Origin: Sedimenticola sp. | GTDB lineage: Bacteria > Pseudomonadota > Gammaproteobacteria > Chromatiales > Chromatiaceae | Reading direction: 5' to 3' | Length of the DNA stretch: 64,000 bases | NCBI GenBank assembly: GCA_026994195.1 | Contig: JALWRH010000029.1 | Location: 1 to 64,000 of the forward strand | In this document: piece after piece, positions 17,436-29,639 of the stretch | Layout of the letters: each line of letters starts with the position of its first letter | Numbering within the stretch: position 1 is the stretch's first letter | Position numbers and translations under genes: made by a program | The notes under the pieces: model-generated | Seen by the model: the letters and a program-made list of their open reading frames with translations, nothing else | Told to the model about the DNA's origin: nothing | Database searches by the model: none

Positions 17436-17469
17436 GCGCCACCCCCTGTATGGGGGAGGTGCATTTTTT
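17436..17469 (+). terminator. Terminator-like hairpin between pstS and pstC
   Basis: GCGCCACCCCC at 17436-17446 pairs with GGGGGAGGTGC at 17452-17462 around loop TGTAT, with one A-A mismatch and one G-T wobble. TTTTTT follows at 17464-17469. It sits 22 bp after the pstS stop and 18 bp before the pstC start. It probably terminates most transcripts so that pstS is made in excess over the membrane genes. Confidence 0.65.
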
Positions 17470-17486
17470 CGTCGTGGAATGATGCC

Positions 17487-18869
17487 GTGAATCTGTTTGT
17501 ATATTTTATCGTATTTGTGCTGCTATCCATTGGCGCCTACTGGTATGGCAGGCGTTATAGTCTGGGCCTGGTATCACGGGATCGTCGCCGGCTACATTCC
17601 CTGCCCCAATACTATGGTTACTATGTAGCGCTGTGGTCAGTGGTGCCAGCGTTCCTGATGCTGCTGTTGTGGTTGTTCCTGGATCAGGATCTGATCGTGC
17701 ATCTGGTCAGCGCTGGTTTGCCGGAAAGCATCAAGTCATTGTCCCCTGACGAATTGGGCCTGTATCTGAACGATGTGGTCAATCTGGCCAAGGGCAATAT
17801 CACCTCCAGTGAAGGAGATGCGATCATGCAGCAGGCCGCCGCGCACTATCGGCATCTGCTGCAGATTTCCCATATGGCCTTGGGGATTGCGGTTACGGGC
17901 AGTGTGGTAGCCGGTGCCGCTTTTTCCTTGCACCGTATTCGTCCCGATTTCCGTTCCCGGCCAAGAGTAGAGCGGATGGTCAAATGGCTGCTGGTCCTCA
18001 GCTCGTCCATTGCCATTTTGACCACGGTGGGAATCGTTCTTTCGGTACTGTTCGAAGCTATTCGTTTCTTCAAGATCATTCCCTTAACGGATTTCCTTTT
18101 CGGGTTGCAATGGAGTCCGCAGATGGCCATCCGTGAAGACCAGGTTGGCGCCAGTGGCGCATTTGGCGTAGTGCCCCTGTTTGCAGGAACCCTTTTGATT
18201 GCGCTCATCGCCATGCTGGTCGCCGTTCCTGTAGGTCTCATGTCAGCCATCTATCTGGTGGAGTTTTCCGGCAGCCGGATGCGGGCCTGGGCAAAACCCC
18301 TGCTGGAGATTCTTGCTGGCATTCCCACAGTCGTTTATGGATTTTTTGCTGCTCTGGTGGTTGCACCGGTGCTACGGAGCGCGGGAGAAAGTGTTGGCTT
18401 GCAGGTATCCTCCGAAAGCGCTCTGGCGGCGGGTCTGGTCATGGGAATAATGATCATTCCTTTTGTCTCTTCTCTTTCCGATGATGTGATCAATGCTGTG
18501 CCTCAGGCCATGCGTGACGGATCCTATGCTCTGGGGGCCACAAGGGCTGAAACCATCTACCGGGTCATTGTGCCAGCGGCATTGCCCGGCATCGTTGGTG
18601 GTGTACTGCTGGCGGTATCCAGGGCTATCGGCGAGACCATGATCGTGGTCATGGCTGCTGGACTCACCGCTAACCTGACAGTCAATCCATTGGATTCAGT
18701 CACGACCATCACAGTACAGATCGTCACTCTGCTGGTGGGAGACCAGGAATTTGACAGCCCCAAAACCCTGGCGGCCTTTGCCCTGGGCTTGGTGCTGTTC
18801 ATTGCCACCCTGCTGCTCAATGTGCTGGCTTTGCACGTGGTCAGAAAGTACCGGGAAGAATATGAGTAA
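17487..18869 (+). CDS. pstC: Phosphate ABC transporter permease PstC
   Basis: A 460-residue inner-membrane permease subunit, much longer than the 319 residues of E. coli PstC. The extra length is an N-terminal region with two hydrophobic segments (residues about 3-22 and 52-72) and a loop before a third at about 140-160. The permease core holds PLLEILAGIPTVVYGFFAAL and the EAA-type loop QAMRDGSYALGATRAETIYR that contacts PstB. The frame is open back to 17415, but starting there would place the terminator-like hairpin inside the gene. GTG 17487 begins directly at the hydrophobic MNLFVYFIVF. The gene overlaps pstA by 8 bases. Confidence 0.88.
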   Translation: MNLFVYFIVFVLLSIGAYWYGRRYSLGLVSRDRRRLHSLPQYYGYYVALWSVVPAFLMLLLWLFLDQDLIVHLVSAGLPESIKSLSPDELGLYLNDVVNLAKGNITSSEGDAIMQQAAAHYRHLLQISHMALGIAVTGSVVAGAAFSLHRIRPDFRSRPRVERMVKWLLVLSSSIAILTTVGIVLSVLFEAIRFFKIIPLTDFLFGLQWSPQMAIREDQVGASGAFGVVPLFAGTLLIALIAMLVAVPVGLMSAIYLVEFSGSRMRAWAKPLLEILAGIPTVVYGFFAALVVAPVLRSAGESVGLQVSSESALAAGLVMGIMIIPFVSSLSDDVINAVPQAMRDGSYALGATRAETIYRVIVPAALPGIVGGVLLAVSRAIGETMIVVMAAGLTANLTVNPLDSVTTITVQIVTLLVGDQEFDSPKTLAAFALGLVLFIATLLLNVLALHVVRKYREEYE

Positions 18870-20151
18870 ATTACAGAAAGCCGCCATCAAGCGGCGGGAC
18901 ATACGGGAAGCCGTGGAACAAAGTCTGCGGGCACGCAAACGCCGCAGTTGGCGTTTCCGCCTGGTGGGGCTGGTGGCGGTGCTCACAGGATTGCTGTTGC
19001 TGGCCATCATGTTTACCAGCATCGCCAGCAAAGGCTATAGCGCTTTTGAGCGCACAGAAGTTCTGCTCGACATCGATCTTGAAGAGGCGGTTATCGATCC
19101 GGAGAAAACACGCTCAGAAGAAGTGCTCATGCGGGCGGACTATACGGGATTGATCAAAACTTCTTTGCGCAAACTGTTTCCCCAGGTAAAGAAACGCAAG
19201 CAGAAACGTGCGCTTTACCGGCTGGTAAGCACCGGGGCAGGGGATCAGCTGCGTGACAGGGTCTTGCAGGATCCTTCCATCATAGGAAGCAGGGTTTCCG
19301 TCTGGCTGATTGCCGATGATGATCTGGATCAGTACTACAAGCATGGAGACAGCCAAAGCCGTCTCAAGGACTACCAGCTGCAATGGGTGGCCCAGCTGAA
19401 CGCGGATCAGCGTTTGCGTACAGCATTCAACAGCACTTTCTTCACAGCAGGTGATTCCCGCGAGCCGGAACTGGCGGGTATACGTGGTGCGCTTACCGGA
19501 TCTTTCTTCGTCATTCTTATCACCCTGGGGCTGTCCCTGCCTCTGGGTGTGTCCGCGGCCATCTATCTGGAAGAATTTGCTCCGCGAAACCGATGGACGG
19601 ATCTTATCGAAGTCAATATCAATAACCTGGCGGCGGTGCCATCCATTGTGTTTGGCCTTCTGGGCCTGGCGGTGTTCATCAATTTCATGGGACTGCCCCG
19701 TTCTGCACCCCTGGTGGGGGGTCTGGTGCTGACGCTGATGACTTTACCAACAATTATTATCGCAAGCCGTGCTGCGTTGAAATCCGTGCCGCCTTCCATT
19801 CGGGAAGCGGCCCTGGGCATGGGCGCATCCAAGACGCAGATGGTATTTCAGCATGTGCTGCCCCTGGCCATGCCTGGGATGCTCACGGGCACCATCATCG
19901 GCATGGCCCAGGCGCTGGGTGAAACGGCACCATTGCTGATGATCGGTATGGTGGCTTTCATTGCTGATGTTCCCACGGGCCCCTTGGATTCCGCCACCGT
20001 GCTGCCCGTGCAGATCTACCTCTGGGCCGATAGCCCGGAGCGTGCCTTCATGGAACGCACCTCTGCCGCCATTCTGGTGCTGCTGGCCTTTCTTGTACTG
20101 ATGAACCTGCTGGCCATCTGGTTGCGTCGTAAGTTCGAGCGACGCTGGTGA
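18862..20151 (+). CDS. pstA: Phosphate ABC transporter permease PstA
   Basis: A 429-residue permease partner of PstC. After a basic N-terminus and first helix ([18 protein letters not shown], near residue 45) comes an unusually long loop of about 150 residues that is absent from the 296-residue E. coli PstA. The permease core then follows with [32 protein letters not shown] and the EAA-type loop [20 protein letters not shown]. The ATG at 18862 lies within the end of pstC and has GGGAAG before it; the longer frame from 18751 is out of family. It overlaps pstB by 4 bases. The long loops shared by PstC and PstA mark this as the extended variant. Confidence 0.88.
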   Translation: MSKLQKAAIKRRDIREAVEQSLRARKRRSWRFRLVGLVAVLTGLLLLAIMFTSIASKGYSAFERTEVLLDIDLEEAVIDPEKTRSEEVLMRADYTGLIKTSLRKLFPQVKKRKQKRALYRLVSTGAGDQLRDRVLQDPSIIGSRVSVWLIADDDLDQYYKHGDSQSRLKDYQLQWVAQLNADQRLRTAFNSTFFTAGDSREPELAGIRGALTGSFFVILITLGLSLPLGVSAAIYLEEFAPRNRWTDLIEVNINNLAAVPSIVFGLLGLAVFINFMGLPRSAPLVGGLVLTLMTLPTIIIASRAALKSVPPSIREAALGMGASKTQMVFQHVLPLAMPGMLTGTIIGMAQALGETAPLLMIGMVAFIADVPTGPLDSATVLPVQIYLWADSPERAFMERTSAAILVLLAFLVLMNLLAIWLRRKFERRW

Positions 20152-21041
20152 GCAAAAAAACAATGTTGAACATGGATCACAGAGAAAGTTTCATATCCGT
20201 AGTGGAGACCCGAATGACCGAAGCAACCATACCTGATGCCAGTGAGCGTGATGAGCAAACCGTTGGCAAACCTCAGCTGGAAAAGAAGGTATCCATGAGC
20301 TGCCGCAATGTGGATGTCTTCTATGGGGAAAAGCAGGCTATCTTCGATGTGTCCCTGGATATAGGAAAACATGAAGTGCTGGCCATGATCGGTCCTTCAG
20401 GGTGTGGTAAATCCACGTTCTTGCGGTGCCTGAATCGTATGAATGACACCATAGACATCTGCCGTGTTCTTGGCAGCCTGCGCCTGGATGATGAGGATAT
20501 CTACGATCCCAAGATGGATGTGGAACTGTTGCGGGCAAGAGTGGGTATGGTGTTCCAAAAGCCGAATCCTTTTCCAAAGAGCATCTACGAGAATGTGGCC
20601 TACGGAGCGCGTATTCATGGTTTGACGCGGGACAAGACAGAACTGGATGAGATTGTGGAAAACTCTCTGGCCCGGGCTGGCCTGTGGGAAGAGGTGAAAG
20701 ATCGCCTGGATGACGTGGGCACCGGGCTTTCCGGTGGACAACAGCAGCGTTTGTGCATTGCCCGGGCCATTGCCATCAACCCGGAAGTCATCCTCATGGA
20801 TGAACCCTGTTCGGCCCTGGACCCCATAGCAACCGCCACAGTGGAGGAACTCATCGATGAATTGCGCCAGCGTTATACCATTGTCATTGTCACGCACTCC
20901 ATGCAGCAGGCAGCCCGGGTGTCTCAGCGCACCGCCTATTTTCATATGGGAAAACTCATAGAAGTGGACAAGACCGACCGGATATTCACCAATCCGGGCC
21001 ATGAACTGACCGAAGCCTACATCACCGGCCGCTTTGGGTGA
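20148..21041 (+). CDS. pstB: Phosphate ABC transporter ATP-binding protein PstB
   Basis: A 297-residue ABC ATPase. Walker A is [16 protein letters not shown], the PstB-specific block is [20 protein letters not shown], the signature is [14 protein letters not shown], Walker B is [13 protein letters not shown], and the switch histidine lies in [16 protein letters not shown]. The first 45 residues are a variable extension; the start is GTG 20148, overlapping the pstA stop (GTGA). ATGs at 20163 and 20172 would give shorter alternatives. It energises phosphate uptake by PstCA. About 480 bp of repeats separate it from phoU. Confidence 0.92.
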   Translation: MSKKTMLNMDHRESFISVVETRMTEATIPDASERDEQTVGKPQLEKKVSMSCRNVDVFYGEKQAIFDVSLDIGKHEVLAMIGPSGCGKSTFLRCLNRMNDTIDICRVLGSLRLDDEDIYDPKMDVELLRARVGMVFQKPNPFPKSIYENVAYGARIHGLTRDKTELDEIVENSLARAGLWEEVKDRLDDVGTGLSGGQQQRLCIARAIAINPEVILMDEPCSALDPIATATVEELIDELRQRYTIVIVTHSMQQAARVSQRTAYFHMGKLIEVDKTDRIFTNPGHELTEAYITGRFG

Positions 21042-21053
21042 GCCCAGACCGTT

Positions 21054-21323
21054 ATGCCCAAAGGCATAACGCAGCTGGGCGAACGCCCGGACAGGAAGCC
21101 CGGGCTGGGGTCAGAAAAGAAGCCCAACACTGCGCCAGGGATGGCAGGCAATGAATCCTCTTAGTGGCAAGGAATGCCCAAAGGCATAACGCAGCTGGGC
21201 GAACGCCCGGGCAGGAAGCCCGGGCTGGGGTCAGAAAAGAAGCCCAACACTGCGCCAGGGATGGCAGGCAATGAATCAGCTTAGTGGCAGAGGATGCCCA
21301 AAGGCATAACGCAGCTGGGCGAA
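21054..21323 (+). repeat. 120-bp tandem repeat between pstB and phoU
   Basis: Two complete units start at 21054 and 21174 and a truncated third at 21294, each opening ATGCCCAAAGGCATAACG; the period is exactly 120 bp. The two full copies differ at only a few bases. Each unit contains short hairpins (ATGCC-CAAA-GGCAT and GCCCGGGC-AGGAA-GCCCGGGC in the second copy). It also contains GCGCCAGGGATGGC, a motif resembling the GCGCAGGGATGCG of the 34 and 57 kb repeats. No open reading frame crosses the array convincingly. Confidence 0.9.
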
Positions 21324-21367
21324 GACCGCCATGGAAGGCGGAAATGCTGGAAATGCAGGAGCATACC

Positions 21368-21434
21368 GTAGGTCGGGCTTAAGCCCGACAACGGTGGTTA
21401 CTACGGAGCAATGTCGGAATGAAGTACGACCTAC
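21368..21434. repeat. REP-doublet-like inverted pair upstream of phoU
   Basis: Two 22-bp arms in inverted orientation, 21368-21389 (starting GTAGGTCGGGCTTAAG) and 21413-21434 (ending GTACGACCTAC), separated by 23 bp. Each arm is itself a palindrome, strongest in the first. The same arrangement and the same 23-bp spacing recur at 57430-57496. The stretch just before it, near 21328-21360, holds GGCGGAAATGCTGGAAATGC, which resembles blocks in the 34 kb array. Confidence 0.8.
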
Positions 21435-21520
21435 GGATAAAGTTTTCCTTGACCAGGTAGGCGGGCTGCGGACTCAGGAAAGCTGGATAGCAACAGATAG
21501 TAAAACTACAGGTAATGACG

Positions 21521-22219
21521 ATGAAACATGATTCTTCCCTCCATCAGGGACATGTCCTCAAACGCTTTGATGAGGATATGCGCAAGTTGCAGAAACGGGT
21601 ACTGAAAATGGGCCGGCTGGTACAGGAACAGATGGATGGGCTCCGTGATGTGCTGGATCAGAATGATGAGGAGCGCGCAGAACAGATCATAGAAGGTGAT
21701 CGGCCCATCGATCTCCTGGAAGTCAAGGTGGACAAGTTCATCGTACGCCTATTGGCGCGCCGCTCTCCTGTTGGGGGTGATTTGCGCTTTATCGTTACTG
21801 CTTCACGTATCGTCACCGATCTGGAACGCCTGGGTGACGAAACCGCCCAGATGGCCAAGGTCCTGGTCAGTGAATATGATAATCTGGGTATGTGCAATGA
21901 GCGGTCTTCCCTGGAAGAGACCCGCGAGATGATACAACTGCTACGGCAGCTTCTTGAGCGGATCATGGACGCTTTCCGGTGTCAGGACAACCGGTTTGCC
22001 AGGGATCTCGCCGAGGGCAATGCTGCAGCGTCAGTGGAACTGGAAAAACGCCTGCAAGGCATGATGTCCTGCATTACTCAGGAAGGGGCGGATGTTTCTC
22101 ATGCAGTGAATCTGGTGCTGATCCTGCGTTCCCTGGATCGGGGATTGCGGTACGTACAGAATATTGGTGAGCATGTGGTGTACCTGGTTACCGGCAAGGA
22201 TGTACGCCACAGGAAATGA
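21521..22219 (+). CDS. phoU: Phosphate signalling regulator PhoU
   Basis: A 232-residue all-helical protein with two PhoU repeats. The metal-binding-type signatures are present: VKVDKFIVRLLARRSPVGGD with ARIVTDLERLGDE-like ASRIVTDLERLGDETAQMAK in repeat 1, and LILRSLDRGLRYVQNIGEHV in repeat 2. PhoU links the Pst transporter to the kinase PhoR, keeping the Pho regulon off when phosphate is plentiful. Of the ATGs at 21515 and 21521 I prefer the second because ACAGG ends 8 bases before it. It is separated from pstB by repeats but followed 29 bp later by phoB. It could be read through from pst or have its own promoter; none is clear. Confidence 0.92.
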   Translation: MKHDSSLHQGHVLKRFDEDMRKLQKRVLKMGRLVQEQMDGLRDVLDQNDEERAEQIIEGDRPIDLLEVKVDKFIVRLLARRSPVGGDLRFIVTASRIVTDLERLGDETAQMAKVLVSEYDNLGMCNERSSLEETREMIQLLRQLLERIMDAFRCQDNRFARDLAEGNAAASVELEKRLQGMMSCITQEGADVSHAVNLVLILRSLDRGLRYVQNIGEHVVYLVTGKDVRHRK

Positions 22220-22248
22220 AGCTTCCCGGTCTTATGAGGAACCGTTGA

Positions 22249-22936
22249 ATGCCTGTGATATTGCTTGTCGAAGACGAAGCCCCCATAAGGGACATGGTGC
22301 GCTTTGCCTTGTCCCGGTCCGGCATGGAGATGCTGGATGCAGAAGACGTATCCCATGCGGAAAGGATTCTCGACAGCCGCCGTCCCGACCTCATACTGCT
22401 GGACTGGATGTTGCCGGAAGAAAACGGCATTGAACTGTTGCGGCGCCTGCGCAAGCATCCTGACAGAAAGGATATCCCGGTGATCATGCTGACGGCCATG
22501 GCTGACGAAGATCAGAAGATCAGAGGACTGGAAGTAGGGGCGGATGACTATATCACCAAACCCTTTTCACCCCCGGAACTGGTGGCGCGCATCAAGGCAG
22601 TGCTGCGCCGGGCCGTTGGCGCCGATTCCAGTGGCTGCATAAGCATTGGGAGTCTGTCTCTGAATACAGTCACTCATGAAGTACGTTGCCGGGACAATCC
22701 GGTTGAACTTGGTCCCACGGAGTATCGTCTGCTGGAATTTCTGTTGTCTCATCCCAACAGAGTCTACAGCCGCACTCAATTGTTGGATTATGTGTGGGCA
22801 GATAACAGCGCTCCTGTAGAACGTACAGTGGATGTGAGTATCCGGCGTTTGCGAAAAGCCTTGGAACCGATGGGCTGCGACAGCCTCATCAAAACCGTGC
22901 GTGGCGCAGGATATAGCCTGTCCAGGAAAAACCACG

Positions 22937-22944
<8 letters not shown>
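22249..22944 (+). CDS. phoB: Phosphate regulon response regulator PhoB
   Basis: A 231-residue OmpR/PhoB-type regulator. The receiver domain opens MPVILLVEDEAPIRDMV with the phospho-acceptor Asp52 in LILLDWMLPEENGIELL, the conserved Thr in VIMLTAMAD and Lys in DYITKPFSPPEL. The winged-helix DNA-binding domain (about 130-228) includes LGPTEYRLLEFLLSHPNRVY and VDVSIRRLRKAL. Once phosphorylated by PhoR it binds Pho boxes, such as the one at 16254-16271. Its stop overlaps the phoR start by 8 bases. Confidence 0.93.
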
Positions 22945-25275
<2,331 letters not shown>

Positions 25276-25430
25276 AAAACCCTGCCCCCAAAATGGCGTG
25301 TACCAACATAAGTAATTGATAATAAACTTTTAATAAGAATTTCCTGGTGCTGCTGTGCCGCCCATGGCCAGGGCGGTATTCAATGAGTACATAAGAATAT
25401 TCTGGCCAGCGGATAGACGCCCCTTATTTC

Positions 25431-25528
25431 ACCCCTCAATGGTTTTGATTTCCCTTGAGGGGTACCAATTCATTAGCATCTCTGTCAACCTCCCGCAATG
25501 CGTTCTCGCAGTCTTGGCGTGTTGCGGG
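25431..25528 (+). promoter_or_regulatory. Structured leader of hppA with two hairpins
   Basis: Hairpin 1 is a perfect 9-bp stem, ACCCCTCAA at 25431-25439 with TTGAGGGGT at 25455-25463. Hairpin 2 pairs CCCGCAA at 25492-25498 with TTGCGGG at 25522-25528, extended by an inner CG pair, and is followed by the weak T-rich TCTTTTGTC. They lie 39-137 bp before the hppA start. They could be an attenuator or mRNA stability element; I match them to no known riboswitch. Confidence 0.45.
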
Positions 25529-25567
25529 TCTTTTGTCAACCAACTTAAATATTAATAGAGGAATGCT

Positions 25568-27604
25568 ATGACGACCGGCCTGATATTTGCGCTGATCTGC
25601 GCACTGATAGCCATTGGTTACGGCGTAGTGTCCATGAAATGGATACTGGCCAAGCCCACTGGTAACGAACGAATGAACGAGATTGCAGCTGCTGTGCAGG
25701 CGGGGGCTTCCGCCTACCTCAACCGCCAGTACACCACCATTGGTGCTGTGGGCGTGGTGCTGTTCATTCTTATCGGCATCTTTTTGAGCTGGGCCACGGC
25801 GGCCGGCTTTGCCATCGGTGCCATATTTTCCGGTTTGGCAGGTTATATCGGCATGAATATCTCCGTGCGCGCCAACGTACGTACCGCTGAAGCCGCCAAT
25901 GATGGCTTGAATGCCGCCATGCAGATCGCCTTCCGCGGCGGCGCCATCACCGGCATGCTGGTAGTGGGCCTGGGACTGCTGGGGGTGGCAGGTTTCTACG
26001 GCATCCTCCTTATGATGGGTGTGAGCGATCCGGTTCATCCTTTGGTGGGGCTTGCCTTTGGTGGCTCTCTGATTTCCATCTTCGCCCGTCTGGGTGGCGG
26101 CATCTTCACCAAAGGTGCTGATGTGGGCGCAGATATCGTGGGCAAGGTCGAAGCCGGTATTCCTGAGGATGACCCTCGCAACCCGGCCGTTATCGCCGAC
26201 AACGTGGGCGACAACGTGGGCGACTGCGCCGGTATGGCGGCAGACCTGTTCGAGACTTACGCCGTTACCGTGGTGGCGACCATGCTCCTGGGTGGACTCA
26301 TGGTCACTGGTGCGGGTTACAACGCAGTTCTTTATCCGCTGATTCTTGGCGGCATTTCCATCATTGCTTCCGTTGTCGGAACCTTCTTTGTCAAGGCGCG
26401 CGACGGCGGTAAGATCATGAATGCCCTGTACCGTGGTCTGGGCGTGGCTGGCGCCATCTCTGCCATCGCGTTCTATCCTGTTACCACCATGATGTTTCCG
26501 GATGGCGCCACTGTAGGCGGCCTGCAGGTTTCTGCAATGAACTTGTATCTGGCAGCACTTATCGGCCTGGTGCTTACCGCTTTGATGGTCATCATTACCG
26601 AATATTATACGGCGACGGAATTTTCCCCGGTTCGCCATATTGCCGAAGCATCCACCACCGGTGATGGCACAAACGTCATTGCAGGTTTGGGTGTGTCGAT
26701 GAAGTCAACGGCTGCGCCGGTACTTTCCATTTGTGCTGCTATCTGGGGTGCTTATGAATTGGGTGGGTTGTACGGTATTGCCATCGCGGCGACCTCCATG
26801 CTGTCCATGACCGGGATCATCGTGGCCCTGGATGCCTATGGACCTATCACCGACAATGCCGGTGGTATCGCTGAAATGGCCGAACTGGACGAGAAGATCC
26901 GCAACATCACCGATCCCCTGGATGCCGTAGGCAATACCACCAAGGCGGTTACCAAAGGTTATGCCATAGGCTCTGCGGGCCTGGCTGCTCTGGTGCTGTT
27001 TGCCGATTACACGCATACCCTGGAATCAGCGGGAATGAAAGGGCTGACCTTCGACCTGTCCGACCACATGGTTATCATCGGCCTGTTCATCGGCGGCTTG
27101 GTGCCTTACCTGTTCGGCTCCATGGCCATGGAAGCCGTCGGTCGTGCTGCTGGCGGTATCGTCAACGAGGTGCGCCGCCAGTTCAAGGAAATGCCCGGCA
27201 TCATGGACCATTCCCAGAAGCCGGACTATTCACGTGCTGTTGACATGCTGACCAAGGCGGCCATCAAGGAGATGATTATCCCTTCTCTGCTGCCTATTCT
27301 GGTTCCCGTACTGGTAGGTCTGTTGTTGGGTCCCAAGGCCTTGGGTGGCGTGCTGCTGGGAACCATCGTTACCGGTCTGTTCGTAGCCATTTCCATGACC
27401 ACTGGTGGTGGCGCATGGGATAATGCGAAGAAGTACATCGAGGACGGCAACTTTGGCGGCAAGGGTTCTGATGCCCACAAGGCGGCCGTTACCGGCGATA
27501 CAGTCGGCGACCCGTACAAGGACACCGCCGGTCCCGCCATCAACCCCCTGATCAAGATCATCAACATCGTGGCTTTGATGTTGGTGCCTCTGATGGTTGG
27601 TTGA
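25568..27604 (+). CDS. hppA: Proton-translocating membrane pyrophosphatase (K+-insensitive type)
   Basis: A 678-residue integral membrane enzyme that couples pyrophosphate hydrolysis to proton pumping. The substrate-binding signature is [20 protein letters not shown], followed by [20 protein letters not shown]; a second acidic set occurs near the end in [19 protein letters not shown]. The residue that separates classes is Lys459 in [17 protein letters not shown]. Lys there, instead of Ala, marks the potassium-independent H+-pumping family. It has about 16 hydrophobic segments. It lies among phosphate-related genes and ends in a strong terminator. In autotrophs such a pump recovers energy from the pyrophosphate made in biosynthesis or works in reverse as a synthase; the direction here is unknown. 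Confidence 0.95.
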   Translation: MTTGLIFALICALIAIGYGVVSMKWILAKPTGNERMNEIAAAVQAGASAYLNRQYTTIGAVGVVLFILIGIFLSWATAAGFAIGAIFSGLAGYIGMNISVRANVRTAEAANDGLNAAMQIAFRGGAITGMLVVGLGLLGVAGFYGILLMMGVSDPVHPLVGLAFGGSLISIFARLGGGIFTKGADVGADIVGKVEAGIPEDDPRNPAVIADNVGDNVGDCAGMAADLFETYAVTVVATMLLGGLMVTGAGYNAVLYPLILGGISIIASVVGTFFVKARDGGKIMNALYRGLGVAGAISAIAFYPVTTMMFPDGATVGGLQVSAMNLYLAALIGLVLTALMVIITEYYTATEFSPVRHIAEASTTGDGTNVIAGLGVSMKSTAAPVLSICAAIWGAYELGGLYGIAIAATSMLSMTGIIVALDAYGPITDNAGGIAEMAELDEKIRNITDPLDAVGNTTKAVTKGYAIGSAGLAALVLFADYTHTLESAGMKGLTFDLSDHMVIIGLFIGGLVPYLFGSMAMEAVGRAAGGIVNEVRRQFKEMPGIMDHSQKPDYSRAVDMLTKAAIKEMIIPSLLPILVPVLVGLLLGPKALGGVLLGTIVTGLFVAISMTTGGGAWDNAKKYIEDGNFGGKGSDAHKAAVTGDTVGDPYKDTAGPAINPLIKIINIVALMLVPLMVG

Positions 27605-27628
27605 TTCGAACCGGTCTTTGTAACTGAA

Positions 27629-27655
27629 GAGCCCCGCTACGGCGGGGCTTTTTTA
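27629..27655 (+). terminator. Intrinsic terminator of hppA
   Basis: AGCCCCGC at 27630-27637 pairs with GCGGGGCT at 27642-27649 around a four-base loop, followed by a T-run to 27654. It starts 25 bp after the hppA stop and also lies downstream of the convergent sulfatase-like gene. Confidence 0.9.
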
Positions 27656-27674
27656 TGGGTCAATGGCAATCCCT

Positions 27675-29639
27675 CTATTTTGACTTCTCACTTTCAGGGT
27701 TTCCCGCCGCTTTCCAGGCATTCAGCCCATGCTTGTAGATATAGCTGGCGCCCTGGTAATAGGAAATGTTTCTCTTGCTGAATTGATCAGGAGTGTCCAG
27801 TACAGTCACTTTCGGGTTATCGGATTCAGGATGCTCCTGCAGGATGATTTCTTTCTTGGGTGCCAGTATGGACAGGCGTCCAGGCTCGTAGAGCCCGAGT
27901 TTCTGATAGTTGCCAATGAGGGCTCTTTCTTTTGCTTTGGGCGTGGTGAGAATGTTTCTACCGAAGAATGCGGATTCATAATCCATGTTCAACAGCCCCA
28001 GGATGGTGGGAGCCAGGTCTATCTGGCTGGAAAGCTTGTCGATCTTTACCGGCCTGATATGTTCGGGAGCGTAGATGAACAGGGGGATATGGTATTTCTT
28101 CACCGGCAAATCCACCTTGCCTGCGCTGCTGGCGCAGTGGTCGGCAACAATGACGAACAGGGTATCCTTGAACCAGGGTTTCTTCCTGGCCCGGGTCAGA
28201 AAATTACCAATGGCCCAGTCCGTGTATTTGACGGCGCCACCGCGACCGCTACCGGAGGGGATATCCACACGATTGTCCGGATAGGTGTAGGGCCGGTGGT
28301 TTGAGGTGGTCATGATCTGTTGCAGGAAAGGTTTGCCTGCCGCCCAAGAGGCGTCGGCGGATTTTATTGCCTGGCGGTAGAGATCCTCGTCAGACATACC
28401 CCAGGCATTGGTGAAGGTCATTTCCTCGTCCAAAATGCTGGACTGGTCGATGACCTGGTAGCCATTGCCGGAGAAAAAGGCGCTCATGTTGTCGAAATAC
28501 CCTCTGCCGCCATAGAGGAAGCGTACGTCGTAACCTTTTTCCTTGAGTACATTGCCCAGGGACCACATGTTCGATTCATGCCCCAGGCGCTTGACAATGG
28601 ATCGTCCCGGGGTAGGAGGAATGGACAGGGTGATGGCCTCCAGACCCCGGGTGGTGCGGGTGCCCGTGGCGTAGAAATTGGTAAAGAACATGGACTCCCG
28701 TGACAGCTTGTCCAGGTTGGGCGTGTAGTGCTTTCTGTGGCCGAAAACCCCCAGGTAGCGGGCGCTGAGGCTTTCTACCGTAATCAGTATGATATTCAGT
28801 CGTTGTTCCTGGCCGGGGTTGTCGATATGGCGCCGGATCTGAAACAGCCCCTGTCGGCTGAAATGGCTGTTTCCTTCCTTCACTTCCTGTTTCAGCAGTT
28901 TTGAGGCCTGCTCATTGTCAATGGTGGCGTAGAACTGCTGGTAGTCCAGTTCATTGTTCCGGAAAGCGGCAAAAAACTGGTAAGGGCCATTACCCGCCAG
29001 CTCGTTATGGTAGCTGTTGCCAGAGAACTGACGCAGATCCTGATCAAGGAACAGGAATCCGCTGGCTGCAATCAAAGCCCAGATAGAAAACATAACAGCC
29101 CGGCGTGGCAGAGGCTCACGAGCCTGCAGGGCTTTTCTGACAAATGGGCGCAGGAAGGCATACACCAGAATGCTTATCAGCAGGATGCCACCCAAGAGCA
29201 AGGGCAGGGGATAGGACTCGCTGATATTGTCCGTGACCTCCCGGCGGTACACCAGATAGTCCACGGCAATGAAGTTGAAACGCACGGAAAACTCTTCCCA
29301 GAACAGCGCCTCGGCGACAGCAATGAATCCCAGGCCATAAATACTGAGGAACACCATGACATGCACGAAGAGGGCGTTCCAGCGGCTGCGCCACCATTTT
29401 TCGGGTGCGAACAGCAGATAGAAAGCGGGCAGCAGGCTCAGGTAAGCATAGAAAACCATGTCGTAGGTCCAGCCCCGCAGCATGATCTGCAGATAGTCAT
29501 CCAGACCGGCGCCGGTATCTTTACTGGACCAGGCGGCAAGAAAAACGCGTGTCAGGCTGAAGTACAGAAGCGCCGTCAGAAACAGGTAAACCACCAGGCG
29601 AAAGCGGCTGGCGGGGGGGGATGATGCAGCTGGTTTCAT
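27675..29639 (-). CDS. LTA synthase-like sulfatase family membrane protein
   Basis: A 654-residue protein with five N-terminal membrane helices (within residues about 12-200) and a large C-terminal alkaline-phosphatase/sulfatase-fold domain. The metal site begins NIILITVESLSARYLGVFGH; the nucleophile is probably the Thr in ATGTRTTRGLEA; later ligands lie in VIVADHCASSAGK and KYHIPLFIYAPEH. This layout is that of LtaS/MdoB-type phosphoglycerol transferases. Gram-negative members move phosphoglycerol or phosphoethanolamine onto periplasmic glycans or lipids. The exact substrate is unknown. The ATG at 29639 has no good ribosome site, so the start is the least certain part. It is convergent with hppA and follows the Pit gene on the same strand with a 170-bp gap. 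Confidence 0.83.
   Translation of the reverse strand: MKPAASSPPASRFRLVVYLFLTALLYFSLTRVFLAAWSSKDTGAGLDDYLQIMLRGWTYDMVFYAYLSLLPAFYLLFAPEKWWRSRWNALFVHVMVFLSIYGLGFIAVAEALFWEEFSVRFNFIAVDYLVYRREVTDNISESYPLPLLLGGILLISILVYAFLRPFVRKALQAREPLPRRAVMFSIWALIAASGFLFLDQDLRQFSGNSYHNELAGNGPYQFFAAFRNNELDYQQFYATIDNEQASKLLKQEVKEGNSHFSRQGLFQIRRHIDNPGQEQRLNIILITVESLSARYLGVFGHRKHYTPNLDKLSRESMFFTNFYATGTRTTRGLEAITLSIPPTPGRSIVKRLGHESNMWSLGNVLKEKGYDVRFLYGGRGYFDNMSAFFSGNGYQVIDQSSILDEEMTFTNAWGMSDEDLYRQAIKSADASWAAGKPFLQQIMTTSNHRPYTYPDNRVDIPSGSGRGGAVKYTDWAIGNFLTRARKKPWFKDTLFVIVADHCASSAGKVDLPVKKYHIPLFIYAPEHIRPVKIDKLSSQIDLAPTILGLLNMDYESAFFGRNILTTPKAKERALIGNYQKLGLYEPGRLSILAPKKEIILQEHPESDNPKVTVLDTPDQFSKRNISYYQGASYIYKHGLNAWKAAGNPESEKSK

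Noticed and set aside
25355-25555. 66-codon plus-strand leader frame before hppA
   Set aside because: It spans two hairpins, has no ribosome site, and its product has no recognisable features; upstream-peptide control is possible but unsupported.
25436-26638. 400-codon minus-strand frame opposite hppA
   Set aside because: Antisense shadow of a highly conserved pyrophosphatase; the His/Gly/Asp-rich product is typical of GC-rich shadows.
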